DNA of 6,178 nucleotides, from NCBI GenBank assembly GCA_023258825.1, contig JALQWE010000237.1, positions 1 to 6,178 of the forward strand, given 5' to 3'. Each line of letters opens with the position of its first letter. Within the stretch, counting starts at the first letter, position 1. The notes under the pieces were generated by a model. That model searched no databases. It saw only the letters and a program-made list of their open reading frames with translations, and had not been told where the DNA came from. Shown piece by piece: positions 4,958 through 6,178 of this stretch. A program made the translations under genes and the position numbers. This DNA is from Planctomycetaceae bacterium (GTDB lineage: Bacteria > Planctomycetota > Planctomycetia > Planctomycetales > Planctomycetaceae).

Positions 4958-4989
4958 GCAAGTGCAGAAATCTGCGGGGCAACTTGCCC
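4958..4989 (-). promoter_or_regulatory. Overlapping alternative hairpins in the aminotransferase leader
   Basis: Two structures share bases. GCAAGT (4958-4963) pairs with ACTTGC (4983-4988), enclosing GCAGA (4964-4968)/TCTGC (4971-4975) to give a stem of up to 11 bp with a seven-base bulge. Alternatively GGGCAA (4977-4982) and TTGCCC (4984-4989) form a 13-base dyad. The two cannot form together. The first lies four bases before the ribosome binding site. The dyad could instead be a repressor site in DNA. Confidence 0.4.
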
Positions 4990-5070
4990 GAATGGTGTTT
5001 GAGTTTTCTAAAGCCTCGAAGGCCTGTGAACCGCTGAATTCCGGCCGATAGAACCTGTTCCCGACGCCGA

Positions 5071-5102
5071 ATCCAACGGGCAGCACCCCGTCCGTTGAGG
5101 AT
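5071..5102. repeat. Strong intergenic hairpin
   Basis: CAACGGGC (5074-5081) pairs with GTCCGTTG (5090-5097), eight pairs with one G-T on the + strand, around the loop AGCACCCC. ATC (5071-5073) and GAT (5100-5102) extend it after a two-base bulge. No T-run follows on either strand, so its role is unknown; it could be a structured leader element or a remnant repeat. Confidence 0.4.
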
Positions 5103-5516
5103 ATCTAACACGTTTCGGCATTTTCTGCCAGAGGAACCTGAACACCTTGTGTTTGCCTGACGCGCCGCTTTGGAGGGCAGAATTTCGAGTGGGGAACCGA
5201 TGAGCTTCCGGCACCGACGGGCACCGGTTACGCTGCGGTAATCCGATGTCGGCGACGCTGACAATGAGGCCGATCGACAGCTGTTTTCGGAGGTGGGGGC
5301 TGAGATGGCGAAACGGCGGCGAACGACGCGATTCCGGGGTAACACGGAGATGACAGAGGACACAGAGTTTCAGGGCGAAGCGCGATGAATTCTGCAGCAT
5401 TGTCTGAAACATTGGCGACGGAATTGTGGTGACAGTGTTCCACACGTATTCGGGCTATTTTTCCTGTGTTTCGCCATCCGGGGCGAGGGCCTGTACAAAA
5501 CGGGGAGTTGACGGTG

Positions 5517-6178
5517 ATGGGATCTGCTGTTTGGGCTCTCGTTTCTCGAGGGCTTTCGATTGCCGGAATTCCGGTGGGTTTTCTGATGTTGTTCTCAATG
5601 CCACTGCCGGCCCAGGAGGCAGGAAGCCTGCGTGTGCTGTCGTGGAACATTCATCATGGCGAAGGCGTTGATGGGAAGCTGGATCTGGAGCGGATCGCTG
5701 CGGTGATTCGCGGCGTAAATCCGGACCTTGTCGCGCTTCAGGAAGTGGAAGTCGGGAGCAGCCGCACAAATCGGGTGGATCAACCCGCCGAGCTGGCGAG
5801 GATGACCGGATTGACCTCTGTGTTTCAGCAGAACATCGCGTTTCGCGGAGGCGGATACGGAAATGCGATCCTGTCCCGCCTGCCGGTACATTCCATCACG
5901 AGGCTGTCTCTGCCCAACCACGAAAATGGGGAACAGCGGGGAGCCCTGAGTGTGCAGTTGCGCTTGCCGGATCGCCCTGACTTGCTGACGTTTATCTGTA
6001 CGCATCTGGACCATCGTCCGAACGACCGGGAACGTCGGGAATCGGCCGAAGCCATCGAGCAACACATTACAGCAGTGCCCGAGGGATTGATGATTCTGGC
6101 GGGCGACCTGAACGCGGTTCCGGAATCCCCGGTGCTCGACATTTTTAGCCGCCAGTGGACGATTGCGGGCAGTGAACC
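5517..6178 (+). CDS. Exported endonuclease/exonuclease/phosphatase family protein (3' end cut by window)
   Basis: This family uses a DNase I-like fold to cleave phosphodiesters or phosphomonoesters with a divalent metal; substrates range from DNA to inositol phosphates and phospholipids. The visible 220 residues begin with a hydrophobic export signal (about 6-32, ending L-P-A-Q), so the enzyme acts outside the cytoplasmic membrane. The catalytic motifs appear in order: RVLSWNIHHGEG (39-50) with N44, PDLVALQEVE (69-78) with metal ligand E76, GYGNAILSR (113-121), FICTHLDHRPND (159-170) with H163, and LMILAGDLNAVPES (191-204) with D197 and N199. About 50-80 residues including the terminal catalytic His (usually S-D-H) should lie beyond the edge. 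ATG 5517 suits the signal peptide and has GGGGAG (5502-5507) nine bases upstream; GTG 5514 is the alternative. Substrate is unknown. Confidence 0.9.
   Translation, partial: MGSAVWALVSRGLSIAGIPVGFLMLFSMPLPAQEAGSLRVLSWNIHHGEGVDGKLDLERIAAVIRGVNPDLVALQEVEVGSSRTNRVDQPAELARMTGLTSVFQQNIAFRGGGYGNAILSRLPVHSITRLSLPNHENGEQRGALSVQLRLPDRPDLLTFICTHLDHRPNDRERRESAEAIEQHITAVPEGLMILAGDLNAVPESPVLDIFSRQWTIAGSE

Larger units (their letters stand above)
4942..5516. other. Gene-free divergent spacer
   Basis: These 575 bases separate two divergently transcribed genes. Minus-strand frames stay open for 140-170 codons here, but their products are rich in Arg, Ser and Pro, overlap one another in different frames and resemble no family, so I do not call a gene. 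The spacer holds the aminotransferase leader hairpins (4958-4989), short hairpins at 5013-5023 and 5071-5102, and a purine-rich stretch at about 5340-5371. It should also contain promoters for both flanking genes, but I found no convincing -35/-10 pair. Confidence 0.5.

Noticed and set aside
5013..5023. GCCT-CGA-AGGC mini-hairpin, followed on the minus strand by TTTAG
   Set aside because: The stem is four pairs and no minus-strand gene ends just before it, so a terminator call is not justified.
4851..5650. Overlapping minus-strand open frames of 140-170 codons in the divergent spacer
   Set aside because: They overlap one another in different frames and run into flanking genes. Their products are Arg/Ser/Pro-rich and resemble no protein family, as expected of non-coding GC-rich DNA.
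1..6178. tRNA, rRNA, insertion sequence or phage gene
   Set aside because: Reading both strands I found no tRNA T-arm signature with a foldable cloverleaf, no rRNA segment, no transposase or integrase motif and no terminal inverted repeats with target duplications.

Overview
The window looks like ordinary chromosomal DNA from a moderately GC-rich Gram-negative-type bacterium, most likely a planctomycete. That assignment is an inference. It rests on a small membrane protein with an N-terminal NPYEPS motif of the kind common in planctomycetal proteins, two stand-alone TatA-type genes in tandem, a gatC separated from gatA, and long intergenic spacers with hairpin-forming repeats. No rRNA, tRNA, phage, transposon or CRISPR feature is visible, and I see no clear new multi-gene system.

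Layout. Bases 1-361 carry no convincing gene; they hold a short hairpin, two copies of a ~50-bp repeat at a 60-bp period, and a possible promoter. gatC (362-649, +) encodes the small subunit of the tRNA amidotransferase. A 222-bp spacer follows, then tatA-like gene 1 (872-1093, +), a hairpin plus promoter-like spacer, and tatA-like gene 2 (1238-1546, +). Close behind is a two-segment membrane protein of unknown role (1562-1975, +), then a fold-type II PLP enzyme of the threonine dehydratase/serine racemase group (2055-3038, +). These last three genes could form one transcription unit.

On the minus strand are an exported redoxin-like protein whose thioredoxin-type CGPC site reads SGPD (3072-3644) and a DegT/DnrJ/EryC1 aminotransferase (3769-4941). 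The + and - blocks converge at 3038/3072, where an inverted repeat includes both stop codons. A 575-bp divergent spacer (4942-5516) without a gene holds several strong hairpins. It leads to an exported endonuclease/exonuclease/phosphatase family protein (5517 to the window end, +, truncated by the edge).

How the genes work together. The two TatA-type proteins would support the twin-arginine protein export machine, whose TatC is not in the window. GatC serves Asp-tRNA(Asn)/Glu-tRNA(Gln) amidation. The aminotransferase probably makes an amino sugar for a surface glycan. The redoxin-like and EEP-family proteins both carry export signals. Beyond shared orientation, nothing ties these functions into one pathway. 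The best leads are the redoxin homologue lacking its redox cysteines, the stop-codon-spanning inverted repeat, the alternative hairpins in the aminotransferase leader, and the upstream 60-bp-period repeat.
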